From: Aureimonas sp. Leaf427
GTDB lineage: Bacteria > Pseudomonadota > Alphaproteobacteria > Rhizobiales > Rhizobiaceae
Assembly: GCF_001425485.1 (NCBI RefSeq)
Contig: NZ_LMQW01000053.1
Coordinates: 1,312 to 65,311 of the forward strand
Direction of reading: 5' to 3'
Length of the DNA stretch: 64,000 nt
Part shown: piece by piece, positions 28,841-37,699 of the stretch
Numbering within the stretch: position 1 is the first letter of the stretch
Layout of the letters: each line of letters starts with the position of its first letter
Made by a program: the position numbers and the translations under genes
Notes under the pieces: model-generated
Databases searched by the model: none
Told to the model about the DNA's origin: nothing
Seen by the model: only the letters and a program-made list of their open reading frames with translations

Positions 28841-30070
28841 TCAGTTCCTGCGCAGGAGATCGAGCAGCGCCTTGGAGGCATTTCCGTCGGCATCGACGCC
28901 TGCCCGCTTCTGATAAGACATGATGGCGATTTTGGAGCCTTCGCCGATCTTGCCGTCGATCTTGCCGTCATAGAGCCCGTGATGGGTCAGGCGCTGCTGA
29001 ACCTCGTAGCGCTCCTCCATGTTCAGCCGCTTGTAGCCGCGCGGCCAATCCTGCGCGAACTCGCCCGCGCCGCCGATCCGGTCGGACAGGTGGCCGACCG
29101 CGAGCGCGTATTTGTCGGCGTTGTTGTAGGCCTTCAGAACGTAGAAGTTCTTCGTCATGAGGAAGGCGGGTCCGTTCGGGCCGGCGGGAAGGACGAGGTT
29201 CGCGTTCTCGCCGGGCGAGGAGAAGTCGCGCCCGCCGACGCGGCGAACGCCGAGCTTGGCCCACTGGCCGACCGTCTTCTTGGAGCCCGCGAGCGCGGCG
29301 ACCTTTTCAGAGGGCAGCACGACCTCGTAGCCCCAGGTGCGCCCGGTCTGCCAGCCGTTCTTGGCCAGGAGATTGGCGGCGGTGGCCAGCGCGTCGGGCA
29401 CGGAGGTCCAGATGTCGGCATGGCCGTTGCCGTCCATGTCGGCGCGGTAGAGGCGATAGCTCGTCGGGATGAACTGCGTGTGGCCCATGGCCCCCGCCCA
29501 GGAGCCTGTGAGGCCCTGCACGGAAACGTCGCCGTCCTGCACGATCTTCAGTGCCGCGATCAGCTGCGAGCGGGCGAACTTGGCGCGCTTCTTGTCGAGA
29601 TAGGCAAGGGTCGCCAGCGAGCGCGGAACGCTTCGGACCACGTCCGTGCGCGTCAGGATGCGGCCGTAGTTCGACTCCATCGACCAGATGGCGAGAAGGA
29701 CGTCGCGATCGACGCCGAAGCGCCTCTCGATGCGATCGAGAACCGGCTTCAGCTTGGCGCGATAGGCCTGCCCCTCGGCGATCGATTCCTCATGGACGCG
29801 GTTGTCCATGTAGTCCCAGATCTTGTCCTGGAACTCCGGCTGGAACCGGGCCTTCTCGAGCACCTCCGGATCGGGGTCCGAAATGCCGGCGAAGGCGGCG
29901 CGATAGACCTGGCGCGAGACGCCGCTCTTGACGGCCGTCTCCTCGAAGCCGGCGATCCAGCGCTGGAAGCCGGCATCGGCGGCGGCCGGCAGGGCGGTGC
30001 CGACATAGAGCGCCGCGGCGAAACAGGCTGCGGCGGCGCGCCTCGTGGCGTGGCTGGACAGTCCTCTCAT
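28841..30070 (-). CDS. Lytic murein transglycosylase (MltB/SLT family 3)
   Basis: A 409-residue exported enzyme that cleaves the MurNAc-GlcNAc bond with 1,6-anhydro ring formation. A signal peptide (MRGLSSHATRRAAAACFAAALYVGTALPAAADA) is followed by the transglycosylase domain (about 35-330). The catalytic Glu is in LLAIWSMESNYGR and other hallmark segments are SWAGAMGHTQFIPTSY and ADIWTSVPDALATAANLL. A C-terminal peptidoglycan-binding domain spans about 345-405 (LTHHGLYDGKIDGKIGEGSK). The ATG at 30070 has GGAGGAACG upstream; a longer upstream frame was rejected. It is the first gene of a two-gene unit with the SGNH protein gene. The 298-bp gap to galU has no further gene. Confidence 0.92.
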   Translation of the reverse strand: MRGLSSHATRRAAAACFAAALYVGTALPAAADAGFQRWIAGFEETAVKSGVSRQVYRAAFAGISDPDPEVLEKARFQPEFQDKIWDYMDNRVHEESIAEGQAYRAKLKPVLDRIERRFGVDRDVLLAIWSMESNYGRILTRTDVVRSVPRSLATLAYLDKKRAKFARSQLIAALKIVQDGDVSVQGLTGSWAGAMGHTQFIPTSYRLYRADMDGNGHADIWTSVPDALATAANLLAKNGWQTGRTWGYEVVLPSEKVAALAGSKKTVGQWAKLGVRRVGGRDFSSPGENANLVLPAGPNGPAFLMTKNFYVLKAYNNADKYALAVGHLSDRIGGAGEFAQDWPRGYKRLNMEERYEVQQRLTHHGLYDGKIDGKIGEGSKIAIMSYQKRAGVDADGNASKALLDLLRRN

Positions 30071-30368
30071 GGTCGTTCCTCCGAAGAAACCGGCATGCGC
30101 CGAGACGAGACGTCCCGATCCGCAATACCGCTGGAGCCTTGGCCGCTGGATCGAACCTTCGTCCGAGGGAGGCTTGGCGATGGTGAGACCGTAGCTGCAG
30201 GATGTTAATGGCGTCTTTACCACGATCTTCGCTCGACAACCGCGCCGGAATTGGTTCTTTCCCAGGTTGCTGGTATTTCGCGGCAGAAACGCGGCGTCCG
30301 TCGTGTCTGCCCCATAGCCCGAGAAGCACGGTAAAGGCCGGTGCTGCGGGCCGATCTGGAGAAAACGC

Positions 30369-31262
30369 ATGCCGAAAGTACGTAAGGCCGTGTTCCCCGT
30401 GGCGGGCCTGGGGACGCGCTTCCTGCCTGCGACGAAGGCGATTCCGAAGGAAATGCTCACCGTCGTCGATCGTCCGGTCATCCAGTATGTCGTGGACGAG
30501 GCCCGGCAGGCCGGTATCGAACATCTGATCTTCGTCACCGGCCGGAACAAGGGCGTGATCGAGGATTATTTCGACATTCAGGTCGAGCTGGTCGCCACGC
30601 TGAACGAGCGCAACAAGACCAACGAGCTGAACCTTCTGGAGTCCATCCAGCCGCGTCCGGGCACGGCGAGCTTCACGCGCCAGCAGGCGCCGCTCGGCCT
30701 CGGCCATGCCGTGTGGTGCGCCCGCGAGCTCGTCGGCAACGAGCCCTTCGCGCTGCTTCTGCCCGACATGATCATGCAGGCCGAAGAGGGCTGCCTGAAG
30801 AAGATGGTCGAGCTCTACGACGAGACGGGCGGCAACATCATCTCCGTCGAGACCTGCGATCCCGCCGAGACCAACAAGTACGGCATCGTCGGGCGCGGCC
30901 CGGATGCGGGCATCGGCTTCAAGATCGAGGGCATGGTCGAGAAGCCCGCGCCCGAGAAGGCGCCCTCAAACTTCTTCATCTCGGGCCGCTACATCCTGCA
31001 GCCGGAAATCTTCGACATTCTGGAGACCCAGGAGAAGGGCGCCGGCAACGAGATCCAGCTCACCGACGGCATGCTGAAGCTCGCCGCGCAGCAGGACTTC
31101 TTCGGCTACCACTTCACCGGCCGCACCTTCGACTGCGGCTCGAAGGAAGGCTTCATCGAAGCGAACGTCGCCTTCGCGCTCTGGCGCAGCGACATTCGCA
31201 ACAAGGTGTTGGACAACCTGAAGGTGCTGATGGAAACGGTCGAGCCCGCCGGCAAGGCCTGA
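30369..31262 (+). CDS. galU: UTP--glucose-1-phosphate uridylyltransferase
   Basis: A 297-residue nucleotidyltransferase that makes UDP-glucose, the donor for exopolysaccharide, LPS and glucan synthesis. The N-terminal nucleotide loop [17 protein letters not shown] (13-29), the UTP-binding [13 protein letters not shown] and the catalytic region [17 protein letters not shown] with EIQLTDGM are all present. Length and sequence match the alphaproteobacterial GalU/ExoN type. It is a single-gene unit on the + strand, converging with an outer-membrane protein gene; a perfect 10-bp hairpin separates the two. Confidence 0.95.
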   Translation: MPKVRKAVFPVAGLGTRFLPATKAIPKEMLTVVDRPVIQYVVDEARQAGIEHLIFVTGRNKGVIEDYFDIQVELVATLNERNKTNELNLLESIQPRPGTASFTRQQAPLGLGHAVWCARELVGNEPFALLLPDMIMQAEEGCLKKMVELYDETGGNIISVETCDPAETNKYGIVGRGPDAGIGFKIEGMVEKPAPEKAPSNFFISGRYILQPEIFDILETQEKGAGNEIQLTDGMLKLAAQQDFFGYHFTGRTFDCGSKEGFIEANVAFALWRSDIRNKVLDNLKVLMETVEPAGKA

Positions 31263-31278
31263 TCTACGCGACAGGCAT

Positions 31279-31310
31279 TCGCGACCGGGCGCAGCGGCGT
31301 CCGGTCGCGA
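31279..31310. terminator. Hairpin between convergent galU and beta-barrel gene
   Basis: A perfect 10-bp stem TCGCGACCGG/CCGGTCGCGA with a 12-nt loop lies 16 bp after galU. There is no clear T-run on either strand, so it is a terminator candidate by position only. Confidence 0.45.
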
Positions 31311-31385
31311 GACTTGATGGTCAGCGGACGGCTTCAGGCGCCTTGACGCCGCCGTCCGGCGAGACCAGCGAAGGCAATCCGCGGT

Positions 31386-33206
31386 TCAGCGCTGGACGCG
31401 CAGGCCGATCCGGACGGAATCGGCATCGTAGTCGCCGCCGGGCGTTTCGCTGTCGAGACGCTCGTGCCGCACGAGGCCCGTGACCGCGAAGGTCCGGTTG
31501 AGCCAGTGCACGAAGCCGGCTTCCACCCCGTAGCTCGTCTCCCGATCCAGCCGGATATCGGCGTCGCGATAGGCGACGGAGAGCGCGCCCGTCAGGTCCG
31601 TGCGCGCGGTCAGGCGATGGCGCAGGGCCAGGCCGCCTTCGTAGAGGGTCGAGGTCGTGGCGGTCAGCGTGTCCGGCTCGAAGCTGGTCGCGGCGGAGAA
31701 GACGAGATCGGTTCCGCGTTGGGGCGACCAGACGATCCGCGCATCGACCGTCGGCGCGCCGAGCGTCTCCAGCCCCGCCTCGTCCGGCACGTTCCAGGCA
31801 TAGCCGGCGGCGAACTCGCCGAGAAACTTTTCACCGAGATCGAAGGCGAGACCGCCGCGCAGGGACTGGATCAGCGAATCGCGCTTCAGGCCGTCGAAGC
31901 TGCGCTCCTCGTCGAAGCTGCGCCGGCCGAGGCTGCCCGCGACGAAGGGCTGGATCGCGGGCGACAGTTCGTAACCGGCTCGAAGGCCCGCCGTCGTCGT
32001 GGTGTAGTTCTCGTCGAGGCTGGCGAAACCCGGCCTTTCCTCCCGCGAGGTCGTCTCGCGCAGGGTCGTGGCGTCCACGCCGAGCTTTGCCCGGCCGAAG
32101 GCCCGCTCCACCTTCGCGCCCGCCGAATAGGTCAGGATGTCCGGCCGATCGCCTGCTGCCTCGAAGGGGGACAGCTCGACCGGGTCTTCCTTGCGGTACT
32201 GAACGGCGCCGGTGAAGGTCGCGCTCGTCAGGCGGTCGATGTCGAGGCGCATGCGTCCGTCCAGAGCCAGCTTGGGCTCGGACTCCACGAGGCCCTCGAA
32301 ATTGCGGCGATAGGAGACGAGCCCGTTCAACTCGGCCTGATGGCGCGACCAGTCTGACAGGAGGCGCAGGGCCAGCTCGGTCTCGGACAGGCCGCCGGAT
32401 GCGCCGCCGGGGCTGCGGCTAAGATTGGTCGAGGCGCCGAGGCTCTGGTCCAGCGTCGAATAGAGCACGAAGCTGCCGGCGCGGATGCCGACCGGCGCGA
32501 AGGCATCGTCGCGATCGAGGGGAACCGAGGGCCGCAGGCCCGTGACGGGCAGGTTAATGCGCCCGCCGATCCCGTCCGATCCGCGCGACGTCGCGGCGCT
32601 GGCGGGAACGGCGAGGTCGAGGGAGCGCACGCTCCGGCGCTGGGCGTCGATCAGGAGATCGTTCTCGCCGGCCGCCGAAGAGCCTGCGGGCGGCTCGGCG
32701 AGGATGGCGGCGGAATCGGGATAGGTGCCCGCCGCCTGCGCGGGGCTCGACGCGAGATTGTCCGGCCGGGCCGCCCGCCGACCTTCGGCGCTCGTTGCGG
32801 GGCCGTCCATCAGGTCGAAGGGCTCTTCCGGCGCTTCCGCCGCTCGGTCGCGATCCTCGCCGGGCGCAATCCCGTCGAGATCGTCCAGCCGCGTGCGCTG
32901 CCCGTCCGCCGGGCTGGGCGGCGTCTCGTAGAAGGTTCGCGCCGGCGCCGGCGCGAGCGTCGTGCTCGGGCCGGTCGCGCCCGTGCGGCGCTGGTCGCCT
33001 GCGAGGTCCGCGGAGGAGCCGGTGCGCAGGCCCGCCGCCGCGAGATCGCCGGACGCGGAGACGGACCGCGCGGCCGAAGGCGTCTCCGCCGCCCCGGTCG
33101 ACAGCGTGAAGAGGCAGGCGCTGCCGGCCGCAAGCGCCGCGATGCGTCGAAGGATCGGGGAACGGGTGGACTTCAACGCGGCACCGGGCTGAGCATCGGT
33201 CCACAT
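31386..33206 (-). CDS. Outer-membrane beta-barrel protein
   Basis: A 606-residue exported protein. A signal-like segment (RRIAALAAGSACLFTLSTGAAE, about 20-42) precedes a long Ala/Pro/Asp-rich linker (about 45-200). The C-terminal 370 residues show alternating hydrophobic/polar strands typical of a beta-barrel (for example SYRRNFEGLVESEPKLALDG, YTTTTAGLRAGYELSP, LALRHRLTARTDLTGALSVAY), ending DSVRIGLRVQR. The layout resembles rhizobial barrel proteins of the outer_membrane_beta-barrel 2 group, often linked to polysaccharide secretion; its neighbour galU makes UDP-glucose, so a link to exopolysaccharide export is possible but only inferred. Substrate unknown. Confidence 0.75.
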   Translation of the reverse strand: MWTDAQPGAALKSTRSPILRRIAALAAGSACLFTLSTGAAETPSAARSVSASGDLAAAGLRTGSSADLAGDQRRTGATGPSTTLAPAPARTFYETPPSPADGQRTRLDDLDGIAPGEDRDRAAEAPEEPFDLMDGPATSAEGRRAARPDNLASSPAQAAGTYPDSAAILAEPPAGSSAAGENDLLIDAQRRSVRSLDLAVPASAATSRGSDGIGGRINLPVTGLRPSVPLDRDDAFAPVGIRAGSFVLYSTLDQSLGASTNLSRSPGGASGGLSETELALRLLSDWSRHQAELNGLVSYRRNFEGLVESEPKLALDGRMRLDIDRLTSATFTGAVQYRKEDPVELSPFEAAGDRPDILTYSAGAKVERAFGRAKLGVDATTLRETTSREERPGFASLDENYTTTTAGLRAGYELSPAIQPFVAGSLGRRSFDEERSFDGLKRDSLIQSLRGGLAFDLGEKFLGEFAAGYAWNVPDEAGLETLGAPTVDARIVWSPQRGTDLVFSAATSFEPDTLTATTSTLYEGGLALRHRLTARTDLTGALSVAYRDADIRLDRETSYGVEAGFVHWLNRTFAVTGLVRHERLDSETPGGDYDADSVRIGLRVQR

Positions 33207-33349
33207 GGACCCGCGCCGACCCTAGAAGGCCAGGATGGAGGGAAGCTGACGCGGGGCTCGCCTCGCGCCAGGGAAGCCCGGCGCTGAGCGTCGTCCCGCC
33301 TGTCGCAGACCCCGGCCGCGACATCGGCGAGCGATGCCGCTCTCCGCCG

Positions 33350-33823
33350 TCAGGGCTGCGGCGTCTTCGTCCGGCTCGATGCTGCGGCCTCGACGATCAG
33401 CGTCGAGCCGTTCGCTCCGACGATGCGCACGCGCGCTCCCTCCGGCAGGTCCGGCCCTTCGGCGGTCCACCAGCTGTCGTCGATCGCGACCCTGCCGCGT
33501 CCGGCGGCGATCGGCTCGCGCACGGTGGCGACGCGGCCGACGAGCCGCTCCGTGCCGGTCTTCAGCGTGGGCGACGCCGCTTCGTCGCGCGACCCGTACC
33601 AGAGCCGGCCGATGAGGACGGCGACGGCGGAGACCACGATGAAGGCGACGATCTGCTGTTCCCAGCCGAACCATCCGGCCGAACCGAGCAGGACGACATT
33701 CGTGCCGACGACGATCGCCGCGATGCCGAGAAAGAGGAAGTAGACGCCCGGCGCGACGATCTCGAGGATGAGGAAGACCAGCCCCAATATCCACCAGCCG
33801 TAATTGCCGAGGAGGTCGATCAT
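33350..33823 (-). CDS. NfeD family membrane protein
   Basis: A 157-residue short-form NfeD. Three transmembrane spans occupy about 8-75 (YGWWILGLVFLILEIVAPGVYF, LGIAAIVVGTNVVLLGSAGW, IVAFIVVSAVAVLIGRLWYG). They are followed by a C-terminal OB-fold domain (LVGRVATVREPIAAGRGRVAI... SWWTAEGPDLPEGARVRIVG). NfeD proteins pair with stomatin/SPFH proteins in membrane quality control. Here the start overlaps the stop of the SPFH gene by 4 bp (ATGA), so the two are coupled. Confidence 0.9.
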   Translation of the reverse strand: MIDLLGNYGWWILGLVFLILEIVAPGVYFLFLGIAAIVVGTNVVLLGSAGWFGWEQQIVAFIVVSAVAVLIGRLWYGSRDEAASPTLKTGTERLVGRVATVREPIAAGRGRVAIDDSWWTAEGPDLPEGARVRIVGANGSTLIVEAAASSRTKTPQP

Positions 33824-34851
33824 GGCGTCTTGCCGAAGGGCGGGGCGTCGAAGCTGACCGTCGTCGCGGGAACGCTCTGGGTTCGCCGCGATGGGCCGGC
33901 CGCGGGCTTCGGCGGCTGGGGCGGCGGGGCGTCCGGGAAGGAGGCTTTCGCCAGTTCGGCGATGCCGCCGATCGCGCCGATGAGGGAGGAGGCCTCCAGC
34001 GGCATAAGAATGACGCGCTGGTTGTTGGCGGAGGCGAGCTTGCCGAGGGCCTCGGTGTATTTCTGCGCCACGAAATAGTTCAGTGCCTGGACGCTGCCGG
34101 AGGAGATCGCGTCGGAGACGACGCGGGTCGCGTTGGCCTCGGCCTCCGCCAGACGCTCCCGCGCCTCCGCCTCCAGAAAGGCCGCCGCCTTGCGGCCTTC
34201 AGCTTCCAGGATCTGCGACTGCTTTTCGCCCTCCGCGCGCAGGATCTTGGCATTGCGCTGGCCTTCCGCCTCCAGCACCTCGGCGCGCTTCTCGCGCTCG
34301 GCCTTCATCTGCCGGGCCATGGAGTCTACGAGATCGCGCGGCGGGTTGATGTCCTTGATCTCGATGCGCGTGATCTTGATGCCCCAGGAATGGGCGGCCT
34401 GATCGGCGACGCGCAGGATGCGCTCGGAGATCGCATCGCGGTTGGAGAGGAGTTCGTCGAGATCCATCGAGCCCATGACCGAGCGAAGGTTGGTCATGAC
34501 GAGATTGAGGATCGCGTTCTCCAGCCCGGACACTTCGTAGGCCGCCGCCGCGGCATCGAGGATCTGGTAGAAGGCGACGCCGTCGGCCGCGACCGAGGCG
34601 TTGTCGCGGGTGATGACCTCCTGCGTCGGGATGTCGAGCACCTGCTCCATCATGTTCAGCCGGCGGCCGATGCGCTCGATGAAGGGCGTCGTGATGTTGA
34701 GGCCGGGCGTCAGCGTGCGCGTGTACCGGCCGAATCGCTCCACCGTGTAGGCATAGCCCTGCGGCACCGTGCGCACGGTCGAGACAAGGAGGAAGATGCC
34801 GAGGATGAGGAGGACGACGAGAAAGACGCCGAAACCTGTCACTTCCATCAT
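33820..34851 (-). CDS. qmcA: SPFH/stomatin-like membrane protease-associated protein (QmcA type)
   Basis: A 343-residue protein with one N-terminal membrane span (GFGVFLVVLLILGIFLLVSTV) and an SPFH/Band-7 domain (about 27-190; VPQGYAYTVERFGRYTRTL, NAILNLVMTNLRSVMGSMDLDELL). A long Ala/Glu/Lys-rich coiled coil (about 185-260; MKAEREKRAEVLEAEGQRN) allows oligomer rings. The tail is Pro/Ala-rich. Homologues act with FtsH or with NfeD partners in membrane protein quality control. The ATG at 34851 (a second ATG follows directly) begins the hydrophobic span; an upstream extension to 34887 is unlikely. First gene of an SPFH-NfeD operon. Confidence 0.92.
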   Translation of the reverse strand: MMEVTGFGVFLVVLLILGIFLLVSTVRTVPQGYAYTVERFGRYTRTLTPGLNITTPFIERIGRRLNMMEQVLDIPTQEVITRDNASVAADGVAFYQILDAAAAAYEVSGLENAILNLVMTNLRSVMGSMDLDELLSNRDAISERILRVADQAAHSWGIKITRIEIKDINPPRDLVDSMARQMKAEREKRAEVLEAEGQRNAKILRAEGEKQSQILEAEGRKAAAFLEAEARERLAEAEANATRVVSDAISSGSVQALNYFVAQKYTEALGKLASANNQRVILMPLEASSLIGAIGGIAELAKASFPDAPPPQPPKPAAGPSRRTQSVPATTVSFDAPPFGKTP

Positions 34852-34927
34852 CCGAGGGGACCTTTCCGTTGAGACACCTGCGGCCAAGGCTTGCCCGTTC
34901 GACGTGCCCGCCGCAACTGCAAACGAG

Positions 34928-35854
34928 TCAAAGGGCCGGTTCGACCGCCGGCTCCGGGCGCGGGCGCGCCAGATAGACGCCGGCCAGCACGAGAATGCCG
35001 CCTGCGACCTGAACGAGATCGGGCCGCTCGCCCGCGAAGGCCCAGGCGAAGAGCGCGGCCGCGACGGCTTCCACGAAGATCACCAGCGAGGAGAAGGAGG
35101 CGGAGAGAACGCCGAGCGCGATGGAGAGGAGGCCTTGGCCGCCGGCATGGCTGACGATGCCGAGCGCCAGGAGATTGACGATCCCCGAGACCGTGCCGGG
35201 GAAGAAGGCTTCGCCCGAAAGGAGTGCGGCCGCGAAGAGGCCGAGCGTCGTGACGAGCGTCGACAGGAGCGTCATCGTCCCCGCCGCGAAACTGCCCCGC
35301 GCGCGCCGGGCGGCGAGGAAATAGAGGCCGAAGAAAAAGGACGTGGCGATGCCGTAGAGATCGCCGAGCAGGCGGGAATCGTCGGACCCGGCCGAATGGA
35401 AGATGAGCAGCGCCGCGCCGAGAAGGCAGACGGCAAGGCCTGTCAGCGTGTTGCGCGAGACCTTCTCGCCGAGCGTGATCGGCGAGAGGATCGCCACCCA
35501 GACCGGCGCGAGGCACGCAAAGAAGGTGGCGTTGGCGATCGAGGTGTTGGCGATGGCCAGATGCCAGAAGATGAGATCGCCCGTGAAGAACAGTCCGGCC
35601 AGAAGCACCGCGCCGTAGGGCCGGGAGCGCGGCGCGGCGCCGGGGAGGGGGCGCTCCATCACCGACCAGAGGGCGAGCACGGGCAGACTGAGCGCGACGC
35701 GCCAGAAGGCGCTGGCAAAGGGGCCGACCTCGGAGTGGCGCACGAAGACCGGCGAGATGCCCATGGCGAGGGCGCCGAGCACGAGAAGCCCGAGGGCCGC
35801 CGCCGCCGAGATGGGGATCGCGGCCTTCGGCAGCCGGGCAAGGGGCAGGGTCAT
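34928..35854 (-). CDS. DMT superfamily (EamA) transporter
   Basis: A 308-residue inner-membrane permease with about ten hydrophobic spans arranged as two EamA repeats (roughly 15-145 and 160-295). Typical family segments are VGPFASAFWRVALSLP in the first half and ASFSSLVIFVEAVAAALFAWAF in the second. Such drug/metabolite transporters often export amino acids or small metabolites; the substrate cannot be read from the sequence. It is a single-gene unit 76 bp upstream of the SPFH gene start on the same strand, so read-through is possible. Confidence 0.88.
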   Translation of the reverse strand: MTLPLARLPKAAIPISAAAALGLLVLGALAMGISPVFVRHSEVGPFASAFWRVALSLPVLALWSVMERPLPGAAPRSRPYGAVLLAGLFFTGDLIFWHLAIANTSIANATFFACLAPVWVAILSPITLGEKVSRNTLTGLAVCLLGAALLIFHSAGSDDSRLLGDLYGIATSFFFGLYFLAARRARGSFAAGTMTLLSTLVTTLGLFAAALLSGEAFFPGTVSGIVNLLALGIVSHAGGQGLLSIALGVLSASFSSLVIFVEAVAAALFAWAFAGERPDLVQVAGGILVLAGVYLARPRPEPAVEPAL

Positions 35855-35956
35855 GGCAGGTCAGCTCTTTCGGACGCGGTCGCCCTTCGCCTTGAAGACC
35901 GGCGCGGCAGGGGTGATATGCGACATGGAAACGGATCGGGCAACGAGGAGCGGATC

Positions 35957-36259
35957 ATGGCTGCCGACGAGGACAAGCGCATCGCCTACGAGGCCGCGGC
36001 CTTTCGCAGGCTCCTGTCGCATCTCAGCGAGCGATCGGATGTCCAGAACATCGATCTGATGAATCTCGCCGGCTTCTGCCGCAACTGCCTTTCCAACTGG
36101 TATCGCGAGGCGGCCGAGGCGGCGGGCGAGCCGATGACGAAGGAGGCCTCGCGCGAGATCGTCTACGGCATGCCCTATGACGAGTGGCGCGCGCTCCACC
36201 AGAAGGAGGCCGCGCCGGATGCGGCGGCGGCCTTTGCCGCGCGCCAGCCGCACGGCTGA
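35957..36259 (+). CDS. DUF1244 family protein
   Basis: A 100-residue protein of the small DUF1244 family found in alpha- and gammaproteobacteria. The core is DLMNLAGFCRNCLSNWYREAAEAAGEPMTKEASREIVYGMPYDEWR, with the CRNC cysteine pair and the YGMPYDEW motif that mark the family. The ATG at 35957 has a strong GAGGAG seven bases upstream (35945-35950), which decides the start inside a much longer open frame. Function unknown; the cysteine pair might bind a metal. It is divergent from the DMT transporter and followed by a 113-bp hairpin element. Confidence 0.85.
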   Translation: MAADEDKRIAYEAAAFRRLLSHLSERSDVQNIDLMNLAGFCRNCLSNWYREAAEAAGEPMTKEASREIVYGMPYDEWRALHQKEAAPDAAAAFAARQPHG

Positions 36260-36275
36260 CCTTCCGCAGCGAATC

Positions 36276-36388
36276 ATACCGACGAGCCTTGGAATTCACT
36301 TGTTTCGCCGGAGTGGCCAGCGTTGGGCTCAGGTCGCGGCCGACAGGCCGTTCCGGCGAAACAGGTCAATTCGAGGGCTCGTCGGTAT
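36276..36388. repeat. 113-bp inverted-repeat (MITE/REP-like) element
   Basis: Arms of 37 bp (36276-36312 and 36352-36388) are inverted copies of each other at 33 of 37 positions, and two of the four mismatches would be G-U pairs in RNA. Arms begin ATACCGACGAGCC and end TTTCGCCGGA; the loop is 39 nt. The size and symmetry suggest a dispersed palindromic repeat or a non-autonomous mobile element rather than a terminator (no T-run). No target-site duplication is obvious. It lies between the DUF1244 gene and gapR. No second copy was noticed in this window. Confidence 0.7.
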
Positions 36389-36521
36389 TAAGGCCGTTCC
36401 ACCGTTCAAACCGCGTGCGCTTTCTGCTAGTGCCGCGGGCGGACGCCGTTGAAGCTGCCGTCGATGCCCGGAGCGGGCGTCCGGCGGCCGATCGGTGAAA
36501 GACCGGAGCAGGGGACCACCC

Positions 36522-36776
36522 ATGAGCGATGCGAACGCCGAGACGAACGTTGCGGCGGAGGAACTGCGGGCCTTCATCGAGCGCATCGAGCGCCTGGAGG
36601 AAGAGAAGAAGACGATCGCCGACGACATTAAGGATGTCTACGGCGAGGCGAAGGGGCGCGGCTACGACACGCGCGTCCTGCGTAAGATCGTCTCCATCCG
36701 CAAGCAGGACCAGAACGAGCGCGCCGAGCTCGATGCGATCCTCGAGCTCTATCTCCAGGCCCTCGGCATGATGTGA
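36522..36776 (+). CDS. gapR: GapR-like DUF2312 nucleoid-associated protein
   Basis: An 84-residue DUF2312 protein. In Caulobacter the family member GapR clamps AT-rich, overtwisted DNA ahead of replication forks and RNA polymerase and helps topoisomerases. The conserved helical core is seen: [38 protein letters not shown]-type N-terminal helices followed by [33 protein letters not shown]. The ATG at 36522 is preceded by GGAGCAGGGG and starts MSDANAETN, while the in-frame ATG at 36495 is less likely. It is transcribed alone, with a 37-bp-arm hairpin element 133 bp upstream. Confidence 0.9.
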   Translation: MSDANAETNVAAEELRAFIERIERLEEEKKTIADDIKDVYGEAKGRGYDTRVLRKIVSIRKQDQNERAELDAILELYLQALGMM

Positions 36777-36840
36777 GCGGCGGGCGCGGGATACCGTCCG
36801 GCATCCCGCATCCCATGCTCGCGACCGTAACCCTCGGCGA

Positions 36841-37125
36841 TCAGGCGCGCAGGGCCGCCTCGATATCATCGAGCAGCTTGTCGCGGCCGATGCCCGTCAG
36901 GAACGGCAGGCCCTTGAAGGTCGGGCGGCCGAGATCGTCCGGGACCGGGGTCGTCGCGACGATGAGGTCTGCGTCGGCGGCAAGGCCGCGCACCTCCGTC
37001 GCCTTGCACTGGCGCACGTCGACGGGAATGCCTCGCTCGGCCATCGCTTCTTCGATCGCCACCGCAACGACGGTCGAGGTTGCCACCGCGGTGCCGCAGG
37101 CGATCAGAACGGTTTTGCGCCGCAT
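36841..37125 (-). CDS. PTS system galactitol-type EIIB component
   Basis: A 94-residue cytoplasmic phosphotransfer protein of the lactose/galactitol IIB fold. It carries the phospho-accepting Cys10 in VLIACGTAVATST with the typical P-loop after it. It receives phosphate from EIIA (His70 in the next gene) and passes it to the sugar in the EIIC channel. It is the last gene of a IIC-IIA-IIB operon; the 112-bp gap to the IIA gene is longer than the overlap between IIC and IIA. Confidence 0.88.
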   Translation of the reverse strand: MRRKTVLIACGTAVATSTVVAVAIEEAMAERGIPVDVRQCKATEVRGLAADADLIVATTPVPDDLGRPTFKGLPFLTGIGRDKLLDDIEAALRA

Positions 37126-37237
37126 GGACGTTCTCCTAGAGGTTTGTCAGGGATAGGTGGAAGCCGCTTGTCTCGAGAAGACAAGCGACGACAGCGGAGT
37201 CCGGAGTCCGCCGGTTTCGGGATGAACCGGACGGAGT

Positions 37238-37699
37238 CTAGGACTCGAGAGCCGTGAAGGCTTCGTCGGGGTTGCGGGCCGCCGCGAGGCGCGCCAGCCG
37301 TTTTTCGTCGGACAAGGCTTCGATCACGGCCTGTAGCAGAGGGATCTGCTCGGCCTTGTCCTTGATGGCGAGCGCGAAGACGATGCGCACGTCGAGCCCC
37401 GTGTCGGGATCGTCCATCGACTGGAAGCGGACGGGCTCCGGCAGGATCGCCAGCCCGACGGCCGCCTCGACCACATGCTCGGGGTCGGTATGGGGGATCG
37501 CGGCATTGAGGTCGCCGAGCGGCAGGCCGGTCGGCATCGTCTCCTCGCGCGTCCGGGCGGCGGGGCCCCAACTCGGATGCACCCGGCCGATCTCCTGCAG
37601 CCGTGCCGCGAGATGGTCGATAGCCTCCCCGTGGTCGGCGGCCGGCATGCCGACGAGGACGGCGCGGCGATCGAGATATCGGCGCAGAAGGTCGCTCAC
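37238..37699 (-). CDS. PTS system EIIA component (galactitol/fructose type)
   Basis: A 153-residue EIIA domain of the mannitol-fructose-galactitol group. The active histidine is H70 in LNAAIPHTDPEHV, and the C-terminal DVRIVFALAIKDKAEQIPLLQAVIEAL is typical of the fold. The start is GTG 37699, which overlaps the IIC stop as GTGA, giving a product MSDLLRRYLDRRAV; a far longer open frame in this register is antisense-like coding inside the IIC gene and is not used. It would accept phosphate from HPr, whose gene is not in this window. Confidence 0.88.
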   Translation of the reverse strand: MSDLLRRYLDRRAVLVGMPAADHGEAIDHLAARLQEIGRVHPSWGPAARTREETMPTGLPLGDLNAAIPHTDPEHVVEAAVGLAILPEPVRFQSMDDPDTGLDVRIVFALAIKDKAEQIPLLQAVIEALSDEKRLARLAAARNPDEAFTALES

